Positions 27,169 through 36,423 are shown, numbered from the stretch's first letter. The stretch: DNA of 38,402 nt from a bacterium (GCA_030372965.1 JAUCQC010000048.1:1-38402), one strand, 5' to 3'. The notes: generated by a model from the letters alone, not told the origin. A program made the numbers and translations.

Positions 27169-27251
27169 CATTCAACCCCTCGTCATTTTCCGTGCAATCA
27201 GACCGCCCGGGATCTCCACCCGGGGCGCGACGGAACCCGAACCGATGCACT

Positions 27252-30161
27252 TTACCGGATGTACACCATCCTCCCCGTCCTCACATCCGCTCCTGCCTCC
27301 AGCCGGTACAGGTACACCCCGCTCGGAAGCCCCTCAGGGCGCCACTCGATTCGATGCGCTCCCGCGTCGAGAGCGCCGTCCGCCAGAAGCCCGACCTGCT
27401 GGCCCCTCAGGTTATAGACGGCCAGCCGGACCGTCGTTCTTGCCGGAATCCGGAAATGAATGGCCGTGGCCGGATTGAACGGATTGGGATAATTCCCAAC
27501 CAGGATGAAATCCCGGTCAACCGGCCCGGCCGCGTCGCGTACGCCGCTGACCGGAGTCACCCCCGGAACGCCTCCGACGCGCAAAGTGGGGTCTCCGAAC
27601 AGCGTGTATTTGAATGTCTGGTGAAATCCGGCGAGCCGCGTCCAATCCCAGACATCGGCTGTCCCCGGAAAAACGGAAGTATCGGTGTACTGCCTGGGCG
27701 CGATCCCGTGAATGGCGTGTTCCCGGACATAAGTCGAAACCGCGTATTTCCACATGTCCCCGGCGAGCCGGTACCCCTTCGTGAACGCCTCGAAAAACCA
27801 CGTGCCGTGATCCTCGCCCGGACTCTGCATGCCGGTGTTCGCTCCGTAATAGATGATGGCGCCGCGGTCCGGGTGATCGCAGATCAGGAATTCCGCGTAC
27901 GATCCGTCCACGTCCCGCGGCTGAAGCGGATCCGGAACCGGCGGGGATCCGTCGCTGTTTCTGGACATGTTCGTCCCGGTTCCCCCGCTCTCGTTCAGAT
28001 ACCCGTTGTAGCGGATGCCGTCCGCGCCGGTGAAACCCTTGTGCAGGAGGTTGTTCGGCGCGTATTCCCCGGCGTCGCAGCCCGCGTGGAAAACCACGGG
28101 CAGTTTTTCCCGGCACACGCGCCAGTCGTCGCGGTCGCCCATGCCCCAGGCCCCGTGCCCGTTGTACAGCAGAAATCCCATGCCTTTCAGGGAGCCGTTC
28201 ACGAATATCGTTGAATCGATCGGCGTGTGCGCCGGGTGTTCCCGGTGCGTGTCGTTGAATCCGGCCGCCTTCAAAAGATCCGAAGTTTTTCTGGATTCGT
28301 CGATCCACGAAGTCCAGTCCTGGTTCGCCAGCGTGAAGGTGTCGTTGAACCACGGCTCCTGAAAGGCCCCGGATTCGTACTGAATCACCTTCTGAACGTA
28401 GTTCCGCGCTTCCTGGACGTTCGAGCAGGGAACCCGGCCCACGGCCACCTCCGGGGTGACGTGGAGGTTCTCCGGATTGATGTCGTTCTTGTACATTTCC
28501 CCGAAATAGCCGTCCCCGTCCGCGTCCCAGTCGTGGAACGCCCCCGCCCCGTCGAGCAGGTCGGCGTAATAGAGATCCGCGGCGAAATAGTTCGGCAGAA
28601 ACGTCAGCATGGCCTCCGTGGTCGAGTCTCCGGCGCTCCAGTTCCAGCCCCAGCTCTCGTTATCCAGGAATTCCTCCGGAAAAAAATCCCCGTTCTCGTA
28701 ACCCGAAAGCGTGTACCGAACGGGCAGGACCTCGGAATCCCCGAACAGCATCACGTGGCGCACATCATGATTGCGGTAATGGAAGTCGATCGCCTTCTTG
28801 ATGCGCTCGGCCGAATCACGGCCGTCCGTCAGGGTCTGGAAGTCCACAACGGTGGTCCGGATTCCGGTGCTGTTCTTCCAATCCACGAGCGGCTGGAGCG
28901 CGTCCATGAACGCGGGGTCGGTCACGATCAGCAGGTTCGCGGAGGTCACGTTCCAGGGCGCGTCGAAATACAGGCCGGACCGGTCGACGTACGAGAAGAT
29001 CGCGCCCCCGCCCGACGACCAGTTCCCCGGGGAATAGACGAGCTTGGGCGCCACGTCCTCGGGCCAGGGCGTGATGTCCTTGTCGTTCACCGCCGTCCTG
29101 CCGTGCCAGACGGCCGGCTCAGCGGCCGACGCCCAGAGCCAGTACAGGGTGCGGCTCAGGCCCTCTTTGTCGTGGATGTAGAGCAGGTTCACGTATTCGT
29201 TCGGGTATTCCCGGTAGTTTTCGACGTCCGAAACGTATTCGTCCGCGTTCGTCGAATCCGCGATCCAGATCTCCGCCGGCAGGAACCGGCTGGTGACGCA
29301 GTCGTGCACCAGGCCGATCTGATGATCTCCACGGTCGACATTGAAGACCGCCCAGGCCGTCAACTCGTCCACGTTCGCGGCCGCCACATTGGGGTCGTAC
29401 CGTATCTCCGGCAGGCTGGTCGCGGTCGAGGCCGTCTCCCAGTCGATGCCGCCGTTCGGGGATTTCAGCACGGTTGTGTGAAAGCCCGATTCTCCATATC
29501 CGCAGTAGCCGACGCAGACGATGTGCTTCGGATTGGCGTCGACGCTCACCCGTGTGCCGGATCCGGCCTGCCAGCCGAACGTCCGGTCATGGCAGACGGT
29601 CCAGGCGTTCAGGGTTGAAAACGAGGATGTGGCGACCCTGAGCCGCTTGGAGGCCGCATCCGCATCCTCCAGCCAGGCGGCGTAGTACATGTCGTTCATC
29701 CGGCACACGTCGAAACTGTTCTCGATGACAGGCCCCGCGCTGACCGCCATGACGACCATCCCGGGCGCCGAGGTCCAGGTTCTGGCGTCCTCCCATTTGA
29801 AATTGAAGCAGACCAGCCTGCCGCTCACGGGGGAATTCGGATTGGGCTCGCGATAAAAAATGACGAGGTTCTTTTCCTCGTCATGCACGACCAGCTTGAT
29901 TTTATAAAGGGGATGGTAGGTGCTCATCCGGAAGAGTTCGGTCCACGAGTACCCCCGGTTGCGCGATTCCAAGACGATGATTTCCGCGCTGTTCTCGGGC
30001 TGAAACACGACGAACATCGTGCCGTCCATCGCGTAGTCCGCATCGAAACAGCGGACCTGGCCTTCCGTCCAGACCGGAATGTCCAGGCCCCAGGCGGCCA
30101 GTTCCCCGGGGAAGCAGGCGATCAGGCCCACGCACACCAGAAACAGGAAAGTCGTTTTCAT
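27252..30161 (-). CDS. Secreted C25 (gingipain-like) cysteine peptidase with FlgD-type tail
   Basis: The protein has 969 residues, with GGGAGG ahead of ATG 30161. Signal peptide MKTTFLFLVCVGLIACFPGELA. Residues about 25-400 are a beta-propeller-like or sialidase-like region (DGTMFVVFQPENSAEII, SRNRGYSWTELF). The C25 domain starts near residue 408 (LLIVTDPAFMDALQPLVDWK), with MLFGDSEVLPVRY, a calcium-binding-like DWDADGDGYFGE, VAVGRVPCSNVQEA, the catalytic H669 in YNGHGAWGM and C695 in FHAGCDAGEY. The domain ends at KYTLFGDPTLRVGG. A FlgD-type Ig tail fills about 884-969 (VGNYPNPFNPATAIHF to GRMVYIR). It would degrade proteins outside the cell or process other surface proteins. Gingipains prefer Arg or Lys, but the specificity here cannot be read. 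Confidence 0.92.
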   Translation of the reverse strand: MKTTFLFLVCVGLIACFPGELAAWGLDIPVWTEGQVRCFDADYAMDGTMFVVFQPENSAEIIVLESRNRGYSWTELFRMSTYHPLYKIKLVVHDEEKNLVIFYREPNPNSPVSGRLVCFNFKWEDARTWTSAPGMVVMAVSAGPVIENSFDVCRMNDMYYAAWLEDADAASKRLRVATSSFSTLNAWTVCHDRTFGWQAGSGTRVSVDANPKHIVCVGYCGYGESGFHTTVLKSPNGGIDWETASTATSLPEIRYDPNVAAANVDELTAWAVFNVDRGDHQIGLVHDCVTSRFLPAEIWIADSTNADEYVSDVENYREYPNEYVNLLYIHDKEGLSRTLYWLWASAAEPAVWHGRTAVNDKDITPWPEDVAPKLVYSPGNWSSGGGAIFSYVDRSGLYFDAPWNVTSANLLIVTDPAFMDALQPLVDWKNSTGIRTTVVDFQTLTDGRDSAERIKKAIDFHYRNHDVRHVMLFGDSEVLPVRYTLSGYENGDFFPEEFLDNESWGWNWSAGDSTTEAMLTFLPNYFAADLYYADLLDGAGAFHDWDADGDGYFGEMYKNDINPENLHVTPEVAVGRVPCSNVQEARNYVQKVIQYESGAFQEPWFNDTFTLANQDWTSWIDESRKTSDLLKAAGFNDTHREHPAHTPIDSTIFVNGSLKGMGFLLYNGHGAWGMGDRDDWRVCREKLPVVFHAGCDAGEYAPNNLLHKGFTGADGIRYNGYLNESGGTGTNMSRNSDGSPPVPDPLQPRDVDGSYAEFLICDHPDRGAIIYYGANTGMQSPGEDHGTWFFEAFTKGYRLAGDMWKYAVSTYVREHAIHGIAPRQYTDTSVFPGTADVWDWTRLAGFHQTFKYTLFGDPTLRVGGVPGVTPVSGVRDAAGPVDRDFILVGNYPNPFNPATAIHFRIPARTTVRLAVYNLRGQQVGLLADGALDAGAHRIEWRPEGLPSGVYLYRLEAGADVRTGRMVYIR

Positions 30162-30283
30162 GGCATCCTCCCTTTTGGATAAGAGTCCTTATGCCTGAAA
30201 CGAGGCTATCTGCTTATTTTATCTGGTTTTAGCGGTTTGACCTTCCGATAGGAATTGGAGGCGACGGACACAAACGATGGAGT

Positions 30284-30312
30284 AATATAACATTATTTCA
30301 ATGGAAAAGGAA
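30284..30312 (-). promoter_or_regulatory. Candidate promoter of the C25 peptidase gene
   Basis: On the minus strand TTCCTT (30312-30307), a 17-nt spacer and TATATT (30289-30284), 123 nt before the start codon. The -10 is the same TATATT as at 1673 and 6774. Confidence 0.35.
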
Positions 30313-30368
30313 TAATTTTATACATCGCGTGGATGACGGGTGATAGTCCGAAGCCTTTGACCGCGCTT

Positions 30369-30752
30369 CTACTCCCTGTCCAAACTCCACTTCACGCTTC
30401 CCCTGCAGGCCATATACAGGAAGACAAAGGCGTACAGCAGGGCCAATTCGCCCTGGTTGACCGCCGGCAGCAGTTTCGGCCCGAGCTGCAACTTCCAGTG
30501 GTACTGGACGTACGCCACGGCCATTTCGCCGCTGCAGATGAAGGCGAACAGCCTTGTCCGGAATCCCAGAAGGATGGCCAGGCCGCCGGCCAGTTCGAGC
30601 AGACCGCCTATCCAGATCTGCGATCCGACGGCCGGCCGGTATTCGGAGAGCAGTCCGAATACCTTCTGAGCACCGTGAAAACCGAACAGGAACCCGGCCG
30701 CGACGCGCATCAGGCCGTAGGCGTGATCGGAATATTTCGCGAGCCGTTTCAT
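30369..30752 (-). CDS. DoxX family membrane protein
   Basis: The protein has 127 residues and AAGGGGA ahead of ATG 30752. Four hydrophobic segments are visible, with the family pattern: LMRVAAGFLFGFHGAQKVFG in the first, IWIGGLLELAGGLAILLGFRTR in the second, then AFICSGEMAVAYVQYHWK, and ELALLYAFVFLYMACRG. DoxX-like proteins are small inner-membrane proteins of varied, mostly unproven function, some linked to redox or sulfur stress. It stands apart from its neighbours by 77 bp upstream and 207 bp downstream. Confidence 0.9.
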   Translation of the reverse strand: MKRLAKYSDHAYGLMRVAAGFLFGFHGAQKVFGLLSEYRPAVGSQIWIGGLLELAGGLAILLGFRTRLFAFICSGEMAVAYVQYHWKLQLGPKLLPAVNQGELALLYAFVFLYMACRGSVKWSLDRE

Positions 30753-30829
30753 GGATTCCCCTTTCGTTTCCCCGTGCGACTTTCCCGGAAGGCGGTTTCC
30801 TTCAGTGCGCGGGCAGCCGTCTCAGTCGT

Positions 30830-31552
30830 CTACGTGATGGACTCAATGTAGGCCGTGATCGAGACAAGGGCCAGCATCAGGAGGTACAGGTGAATTTTCA
30901 GATATCCTCTTTCAGTGGACAACCGGCCCGTGGCATGGTCATAATACCCCAGCCAGCCGTCTGCAACGACGAAAACAGCCATCGCGGCAAGAAAAGGAAG
31001 CGGCGTCCGGGAAGACAGCGCCGTGAAAACCATGCCCCGTGTCGCGACGTGCAGGGTGGTCGCGATCATGCGCTCCGTTACGGGGCAAACCATGTTGAAG
31101 AGAAAGGACTTCGACCCTCTCAACCCCTCCAGAAACCGGATCGTCTCGGCGGAACTCTTCTCGAGCGAAGTTCCCTTGAACAGCTCATTGCCACTGCTGA
31201 AAACCACGATCAGGCTCTCGAACGCGCCGATGGCCAGGCCGAAACCGATGATGGACGGTGGGTCGAAAGTGTATTTGTGACGGACCAGCAGGATGATCAG
31301 AACCGACGCGGATAGTTCGAACAACCCGGACAAAAACCCGTTGAGCAGAGCCACCGCCTTCAGGGACCGCCCCTTCTGATGCAGGGGCTGTACGAACAGG
31401 GAATACGCGAGGATTTTGAGAATACAGCCGATGCCCCAGGAGCCGGTCCCGAACAGGAAGGCCTTGACCGGAACCTTCATTTCAAGGCTCAGATACGCCA
31501 ACGGCAGCACGGCGATCAGAAAAATGATGGAACGCGTGAGGAATGTCATCAT
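30830..31552 (-). CDS. YhfC-like polytopic membrane protein (putative intramembrane protease family)
   Basis: The protein has 240 residues and about six to seven hydrophobic segments; AAGGGG precedes ATG 31552. Two tracts resemble the YhfC family, considered a relative of glutamic intramembrane (CPBP-type) proteases: a Glu-bearing helix GFGLAIGAFESLIVVF and the later PVTERMIATTLHVATRGMVF with an E-R-x5-H arrangement. The substrate is unknown. It lies 60 bp downstream of the SpoIIAA-like gene on the same strand and may be co-transcribed. The family call is moderate; a simple uncharacterised membrane protein is the alternative. Confidence 0.65.
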   Translation of the reverse strand: MMTFLTRSIIFLIAVLPLAYLSLEMKVPVKAFLFGTGSWGIGCILKILAYSLFVQPLHQKGRSLKAVALLNGFLSGLFELSASVLIILLVRHKYTFDPPSIIGFGLAIGAFESLIVVFSSGNELFKGTSLEKSSAETIRFLEGLRGSKSFLFNMVCPVTERMIATTLHVATRGMVFTALSSRTPLPFLAAMAVFVVADGWLGYYDHATGRLSTERGYLKIHLYLLMLALVSITAYIESIT

Positions 31553-31612
31553 GCGCCGGCCCCTTGTGATTTCATCGTCCTTCCGGTCCGTGATCCGTCA
31601 GGTTTCGATCGG

Positions 31613-31981
31613 TCACTCCAGCAGGTGCCGTATCGCGGATTCGCGGTCCCGGAAAAACGTCACATTCTGCCCCGCGTTCCGCGTCACGGTTTCCGCAAAA
31701 TCGTGCGAGTGGTCGTCCGGGCTCACCAGAACCGCCACCCGCGCGGTCATGTTGATCCCCTGCGATCGGACGATGTTCTTGTACGCGAACTCGAAGTTGT
31801 TCGTGACCGTGTCGACGTTTCTGGCTTCGGTGACGTCCATCAGGTGCCGGTGGATCCCCAGTTTCTCCCCCAGCGCGTGGGCTTCGCGGGTCCGCTGAAT
31901 GACCGTTTCGCCGGTGATTTCACCCCAGTGTTTGGCGATGATGTATTTGCCGTCTTCGGACACCGTGATGCTGTATTTCAT
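31613..31981 (-). CDS. SpoIIAA-like / STAS-fold protein
   Basis: The protein has 122 residues and GGAGGATGATGCC directly ahead of ATG 31981. The pattern of an N-terminal strand pair (YSITVSEDGKYIIAKHWGEI), a helix, HLMDVTEARNVD, a second helix, VAVLVSPDDHSHDFAETV and the end FFRDRESAIRHLLE is that of small SpoIIAA-like proteins found alone in many genomes. It is cytosolic; partners are unknown. It is the first gene of a possible pair with the YhfC-like gene. Confidence 0.75.
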   Translation of the reverse strand: MKYSITVSEDGKYIIAKHWGEITGETVIQRTREAHALGEKLGIHRHLMDVTEARNVDTVTNNFEFAYKNIVRSQGINMTARVAVLVSPDDHSHDFAETVTRNAGQNVTFFRDRESAIRHLLE

Positions 31982-32138
31982 GGCATCATCCTCCGATTCT
32001 CCGACCGGATCCGACTGTCGGACGCTGCCTCACGCTTTCCATCCCACGCGCTTGTGATTCCTTTATCGCTGCAGGCCGCGCCTGTACGCGCGGCGGGACC
32101 GCTCCGCCCCGGATGATCTGCCGGCATCGGAGATCATT

Positions 32139-33503
32139 TCATTTCCCCGGCGCCACCAGGGTCGCGAAACTCAAAGGCGGCAGTTCGACGCCGTGCACCG
32201 ACCGGCCGACGCGTATCCGGGTGAAAGCGGGCCCGGTTTTGCGGTTGTACAGGGCCACGATCACGCGGCCGTCCGGATCGCGGAACGCGACCGCGTCCGC
32301 CTCCGGCGCAAGCCCCTCGGTTTCGACCATGGCCGAACCGGGCGGCACGAATTTCGAGAAACTGCCGATGGCGCCGAACAGGGGCGTGTACCGGACCCGC
32401 TTCGTCGATGGGTCCACCGTGATCATGGAATTCTGAGGCCAGGGCTTCTTTGAGTCGATGCTCTTGCCGTCCGGCGCGAGAACCATGTTCCAGAGCTCGT
32501 AAACCGAGGCCCCGGCCCTGAGATAGTCCCTGATCCTGTCCCACGTGAACCCGGCGTAATGGATGTCGTTCTGCGGCATGTCCGGGTCGTGGCCCGGCAT
32601 CCAGAACCAGTTGCCGCAGTCTGTCTCGGTCTGCCAGACGGTCAGTCCGGGCGCGACCGCCCGCATCTGTTCCGCCAGGCCGAGGCCGTACCACTGCAGG
32701 CCGGCGCGTGAGACGAACCGCCGGGCCGCCGGATCAAGAAGAACCGTGAGCGCGTGCCGGACATTCTGCGGCTGATTGAACGTGCCGAGCATGATCGCGT
32801 CATCCAGGCCCTCCTTCTCGAACAACGGCCCCAGGTGATCGCGGATGAACGTGAGATATTGAACCGGGGTCCAGTCGCAGGAGGGATAGTTGGTCAGCGT
32901 GCCGGGCTCGTTCTGAACCGCGACCGCTTCCACCGGCAGGCCTTCCTTCCGGTAGGACTGGATGAATTTGAGGAGGTAGAGCGCGTACGCCCGGTACATG
33001 TCCGGATCGTCGATGAAGTTGCCCGAGTCGAAGGCCTGGTTGTCCTTCATCCACGTCGGGGGCGTCCAGGCCGAGCCCCACAGCCTGAGCTTCGGCTGTA
33101 TGGACAGGGCCTCTTTGATGTATGGGATGATGCGCGTCCTGTCCCGTTCGATTGAAAAATGCTTCATCCCGGGATCGCCTGGCGTCTCGTTCAGGGAATA
33201 CCGGTCCACCGCGTAGTCATTCGCCCCGATCGGCACGCGGCACACCGTGAACCCGATGCCCTCGACCTCATCGAACATCATCCGCATCACCGCCTCGCGG
33301 CCGTCCGGGCTCAGAACGGATAGCGCCTCCCAGCCCTTCTCGTTGAAGCACCCGCCGAAACCCTCGATGGTCTGCCGGGTTTTCTCCGGGAAAACGGTGA
33401 TGTCAGGCAGGCCGGAACCCGCGTCCCGGACCGGGCGCCGGGCGAAGAAGGTGTCTGCCGTGGAAACGGCCAGGGACGCGGTCTGCGGTAACGGGACGCT
33501 CAT
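32139..33503 (-). CDS. Glycoside hydrolase family 30 enzyme, no signal peptide
   Basis: ATG 33503 is chosen because GAGGAG lies 8 nt upstream; an ATG at 33530 has no site. The protein has 454 residues. The (beta/alpha)8 barrel begins TIEGFGGCFNEKGWEAL and shows CRVPIGANDYA, LWGSAWTPPTWMKDN, the acid/base E199 in AVQNEPGT, the nucleophile E293 in VWQTETDCGNW and ELWNMVLAPDG. A beta-sandwich side domain follows (residues about 380-454). GH30 members cleave beta-glucosyl, beta-xylosyl or 1,6-beta-glucan links with retention. No secretion signal is visible at either possible start, so the enzyme may act inside the cell on imported oligosaccharides. The substrate cannot be told from the sequence. 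Confidence 0.92.
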   Translation of the reverse strand: MSVPLPQTASLAVSTADTFFARRPVRDAGSGLPDITVFPEKTRQTIEGFGGCFNEKGWEALSVLSPDGREAVMRMMFDEVEGIGFTVCRVPIGANDYAVDRYSLNETPGDPGMKHFSIERDRTRIIPYIKEALSIQPKLRLWGSAWTPPTWMKDNQAFDSGNFIDDPDMYRAYALYLLKFIQSYRKEGLPVEAVAVQNEPGTLTNYPSCDWTPVQYLTFIRDHLGPLFEKEGLDDAIMLGTFNQPQNVRHALTVLLDPAARRFVSRAGLQWYGLGLAEQMRAVAPGLTVWQTETDCGNWFWMPGHDPDMPQNDIHYAGFTWDRIRDYLRAGASVYELWNMVLAPDGKSIDSKKPWPQNSMITVDPSTKRVRYTPLFGAIGSFSKFVPPGSAMVETEGLAPEADAVAFRDPDGRVIVALYNRKTGPAFTRIRVGRSVHGVELPPLSFATLVAPGK

Positions 33504-33572
33504 GAACGGGCTCCTCGATTGGATACGCATTTTGCGGACTGAGACGATAGACGGGCCGTCACGGCCGGGCGG

Positions 33573-33989
33573 TCAGGCCCGCGGCATTCCCCGGTCCCGG
33601 CGAAGCCGGAACAGCAGGACCGACGCGGTCAGCAGCAGGAACGGCCCGGACGCCGCGCCCGGAACATACCGGCCCAGAACGACGGCGGCCGCCGGGTGGA
33701 AGAACCCGTTCAGCGCCTCGGCCTCGGCCGCGATCCACGCCATCCGGCCGGCCCAGGGCCGCCGGTTCTCGAAAAAGGGGACCGTCGCCAGAAGCGCCGC
33801 GACGGCCATGATGTTCAGCACCGAGAAGATTTCTGGGCTCACGCCCGAACGGATGAATTGGGGAAAAAAGGCCGGGACGCGCACCGCGGCCCGGCCCGTG
33901 AAATCATGCAAGTGAAAAAGGATCTCCTCCGAACTGTGAAGCGCCTGAATCAGGCCGAGCAGGAGGAGTGTTTTTCCGGATTTCGTCAT
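33573..33989 (-). CDS. HXXEE-type small membrane protein
   Basis: The protein has 138 residues and four hydrophobic segments. The first contains LIQALHSSEEILFHLHDF, the HxxEE motif (H17 to E21) that names a family of small membrane proteins. A later NGFFHPAAAVVLGRYVPG matches the family's second conserved helix (N-x3-H-x-RYxPG). Start 33989 has only a weak GGACCGG site upstream. No function is assigned to the family. Confidence 0.75.
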   Translation of the reverse strand: MTKSGKTLLLLGLIQALHSSEEILFHLHDFTGRAAVRVPAFFPQFIRSGVSPEIFSVLNIMAVAALLATVPFFENRRPWAGRMAWIAAEAEALNGFFHPAAAVVLGRYVPGAASGPFLLLTASVLLFRLRRDRGMPRA

Positions 33990-34086
33990 CCGGTCCGGGT
34001 CTTTCCTGTTATGTTCCGGAAGAATGACAGTGGGGATCCCCGGTGAAAATTAGCCATTTCCTTCGAATCATGCAAGCAAAAACGAC

Positions 34087-35016
34087 TCACCCCTTCTCGA
34101 TCTCCCGCACCGGCCGTCCCTCGATGGCCCCCCGGTACCCCTCGGGCGCCATCTGGAACCGCGGGCCGTCGTCATCGGCCCACTCGAATCCGTACAGTTC
34201 GGGCTTGTACGCCTTCATCACGTTCCACAGGCTGGTGATCGCCTGTTCGAAATCCTCGTCCTTGAACGGCGGGCCCTGAAAGATCATCATCTTGCAGGGC
34301 GCAAGGTCGATGCAGTCGCAGCCCTCGGGAATCCGTCCCAAATACCCGGCCGGGACCTCCACGCCCATGCAGTACTCCGAAGAGCCTTTGCGGACCAGCC
34401 GCGGCGGCAGCCACACGCCGACCGGTTCGTACAGGGCCTCCTTGACGCTGACGAGCAGGCCCCAGATGTCGCAGCCGACCTCCTCGCAGTATTCGAAGTA
34501 TCCGGTCGCGGAGACGCCCCGCTTCAGGATCATCTTCCTTGCCGGCCGGTCGACCACCTGGACGAAAACGGTTTTCATCGCCTCGTCCCCCCCGTTCTTC
34601 CCATTCTTCGCGTCCATCGTTCTCTCCTTCCTGAAAAGGTTGGGATGGGTTTCGAGGATCCGATGCGGGATGAAAAGGCCGACCGGCGGCGTGTCCCTCT
34701 TGTAGGCCGCGGGATTGATGCCGAACTGCCTCGAAAAGGCCCGGGTGAACCCTTCGTGCGTGTCGAACACGAAATCGAAGGCCACGTCGATCACCTTGAC
34801 CTTTTCATCCCTCAGTTTCAGGGCGGCCCGGGACAGCCTGCACAGGCGGATGTACTCGAACGGCGTTTTCCCGACGAGCTCCTTGAAGACCCGCGACGCG
34901 TGCCAGGGCGATAGCCCCGAGACTTTCGCGAGATCGCGCAAGGTGATCGGTTCCGTCATGCGGGACTGGATGTAATCCTGCATTTTGCCGACCGCTCTGA
35001 TTCTGTCTTCTTTCAT
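34087..35016 (-). CDS. AraC-family regulator with GyrI-like effector domain
   Basis: ATG 35016 with AAGGAT at 6 nt is preferred over an in-frame TTG at 35040. The protein has 309 residues. Residues about 5-105 carry the AraC-type double helix-turn-helix (ITLRDLAKVSGLSPWHASRVFKELVGKTPFEYIR, given here in part, then VAFDFVFDTHEGFTRAFSRQFG). A charged linker (KNGKNGGDE) leads to a C-terminal GyrI-like small-molecule-binding domain (VQVVDRPARKMILKRGV to the end), as in Rob/BmrR-type regulators. It probably activates stress or efflux genes on binding a hydrophobic ligand. Its targets are not evident, and the adjacent genes on this strand are candidates only by position. Confidence 0.92.
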   Translation of the reverse strand: MKEDRIRAVGKMQDYIQSRMTEPITLRDLAKVSGLSPWHASRVFKELVGKTPFEYIRLCRLSRAALKLRDEKVKVIDVAFDFVFDTHEGFTRAFSRQFGINPAAYKRDTPPVGLFIPHRILETHPNLFRKERTMDAKNGKNGGDEAMKTVFVQVVDRPARKMILKRGVSATGYFEYCEEVGCDIWGLLVSVKEALYEPVGVWLPPRLVRKGSSEYCMGVEVPAGYLGRIPEGCDCIDLAPCKMMIFQGPPFKDEDFEQAITSLWNVMKAYKPELYGFEWADDDGPRFQMAPEGYRGAIEGRPVREIEKG

Positions 35017-35234
35017 CCGATCCTTCGTTGAATGGGACAAGATATCAAATCCATACGGCCGGTTCTTGACTTCGGTTGCGGGTTTGAAAAAATCCGCCTG
35101 GAACGCGGATCCCTATCCCGCGGAAGGAGCTTGCGCTGAAGTCGGGATTTTGTTTTTATTGTGCTTAGCCGGGGCTTTCCCGAGGGGGAAAACGGTTTAT
35201 GCGGGATGGAACGGACTGTTTTATTGCCTAAAGT

Positions 35235-35774
35235 CTAATGTCCCGGTCTTCTGATCGGTATGATAAAGGGTGTTTTTCTTCGATACGCGCCATATTCATC
35301 CCCGAATCTCTCCCGCAATTCCTTCTCCTCTACCGTGACCAGGTATCCGATCAGGACGATCGCGAACACCGCCACCGCGGCCAATGCCGTGACCGATGCG
35401 GACCATACCGCGATTCCGCCGTAGACCATGAGGGTCCCCAGGGTCATCGGGTTTCTGCAGTGTTTGAACGGCCCGACCGTCAGGAGTTTGCGGGTCGGCA
35501 GCATCGGGAAGGGCGTACCGGACGCCAGGGTGAACTGAACGACGATCGTCCACACCGCGAAGACGCCGCCGGACAGAATCGCGGCCGCGCCGATGAGCCT
35601 GGCGATCCACCCCCAGTCCAGCGGCTGGATCCCGAAATAACGGTCGATTTTCGGGGAAACGACGGCCAGAAAAAGCGGTATCGCGGCCGGGAAAATCAGG
35701 GCGCCTGCCGCCAATGCCAGTATCCGTTGGCCGGATGAACGATCCTGACTCTGCCATTTCAGAAATTGACTCAT
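35235..35774 (-). CDS. Isoprenylcysteine carboxyl methyltransferase-like membrane protein
   Basis: The protein has 179 residues; GGAG lies 7 nt before ATG 35774. Four to five membrane segments are seen. The C-terminal half has the ICMT/PEMT-type SAM-binding pattern: LLTVGPFKHCRNPMTLGTL, then a hydrophobic hairpin, then VEEKELRERFGDEYGAYRRKTPFIIP. Bacterial members methylate lipids or small molecules rather than prenylated proteins; the substrate is unknown. It lies upstream (minus strand) of the AraC-type regulator, 218 bp apart. Confidence 0.88.
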   Translation of the reverse strand: MSQFLKWQSQDRSSGQRILALAAGALIFPAAIPLFLAVVSPKIDRYFGIQPLDWGWIARLIGAAAILSGGVFAVWTIVVQFTLASGTPFPMLPTRKLLTVGPFKHCRNPMTLGTLMVYGGIAVWSASVTALAAVAVFAIVLIGYLVTVEEKELRERFGDEYGAYRRKTPFIIPIRRPGH

Positions 35775-35918
35775 GCGCGCTCCGGATTATCGGGCCGTAT
35801 CCCCGTGTCTCACGGCCCGGATAGGCAGTCCGCCAGACAGCGGCAAAGCGCTTCGTGCGCCCCGCTGTCCGGGTCCACAAACTCCATGCGCCCCGCTCCC
35901 GGCCGCTCGATCAGCCTG

Positions 35919-36341
35919 TCACGCGCATCGCCGTGTCAGCCAGATTGCTCCGCCGAATGTGCCTGTCAGGAGGATCACCCAGAAAACGATTCCGGCCATC
36001 GCCCTGCTTTTTTGACTCGTCCGGCCTCTGACGGTGGTCTCCCAACCGCCGTCTTCTCCCAGGCATGCTCGTTCCCGCTCCCGGACATATCCCGCGAGAA
36101 GTCCGATTTCCTCATAAAGCGTCCTCGCCCGGAGCGCGCCGAGGCCGGACAGAAAGAAAGGCACCCACCAGCCGATACACGGCACGCGTGACGCGTCGTG
36201 GGAGAGAAGCCATGTCCAGATTCCGCCCGTCAGCGCCAGGGCGTAACGCTCGAGCTGGCGCGCGTCCTGAACGGCCTGGTTGATCTTCTGGCGAAGACCT
36301 TTCAGCTCATCCGCGAGAAACAGTTCCTTTCCTGCGTTCAT
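35919..36341 (-). CDS. Small two-segment membrane protein, unknown
   Basis: ATG 36341 (MNAGKELFLADELKGLR) has GGAG 8 nt upstream; the open frame reaches 36398 but with no better start. The protein has 140 residues. A helical N-terminal part (KINQAVQDARQLERYALAL) leads into a hydrophobic segment (GWWVPFFLSGLGAL region), a charged loop and a clear C-terminal membrane segment (AMAGIVFWVILLTGTFGGAIWLT). I do not recognise a family. It is the last gene before the possible cassette region. Confidence 0.65.
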   Translation of the reverse strand: MNAGKELFLADELKGLRQKINQAVQDARQLERYALALTGGIWTWLLSHDASRVPCIGWWVPFFLSGLGALRARTLYEEIGLLAGYVRERERACLGEDGGWETTVRGRTSQKSRAMAGIVFWVILLTGTFGGAIWLTRRCA

Positions 36342-36401
36342 GACGTGATCTCCGGGCAATGACTGCTTGACGGTGATTCTCTCGCGACGGGGTGGCATGG
36401 G

Positions 36402-36423
36402 TTAAGAATTGCGGGATTCTTAA
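36402..36423. terminator. Perfect 8-bp hairpin after the GrpB gene
   Basis: TTAAGAAT and ATTCTTAA around a 6-nt loop, 22 nt past the GrpB stop. There is no U-tract, so its function is uncertain. It marks the boundary between the GrpB gene and the older chromosomal genes. Confidence 0.4.
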
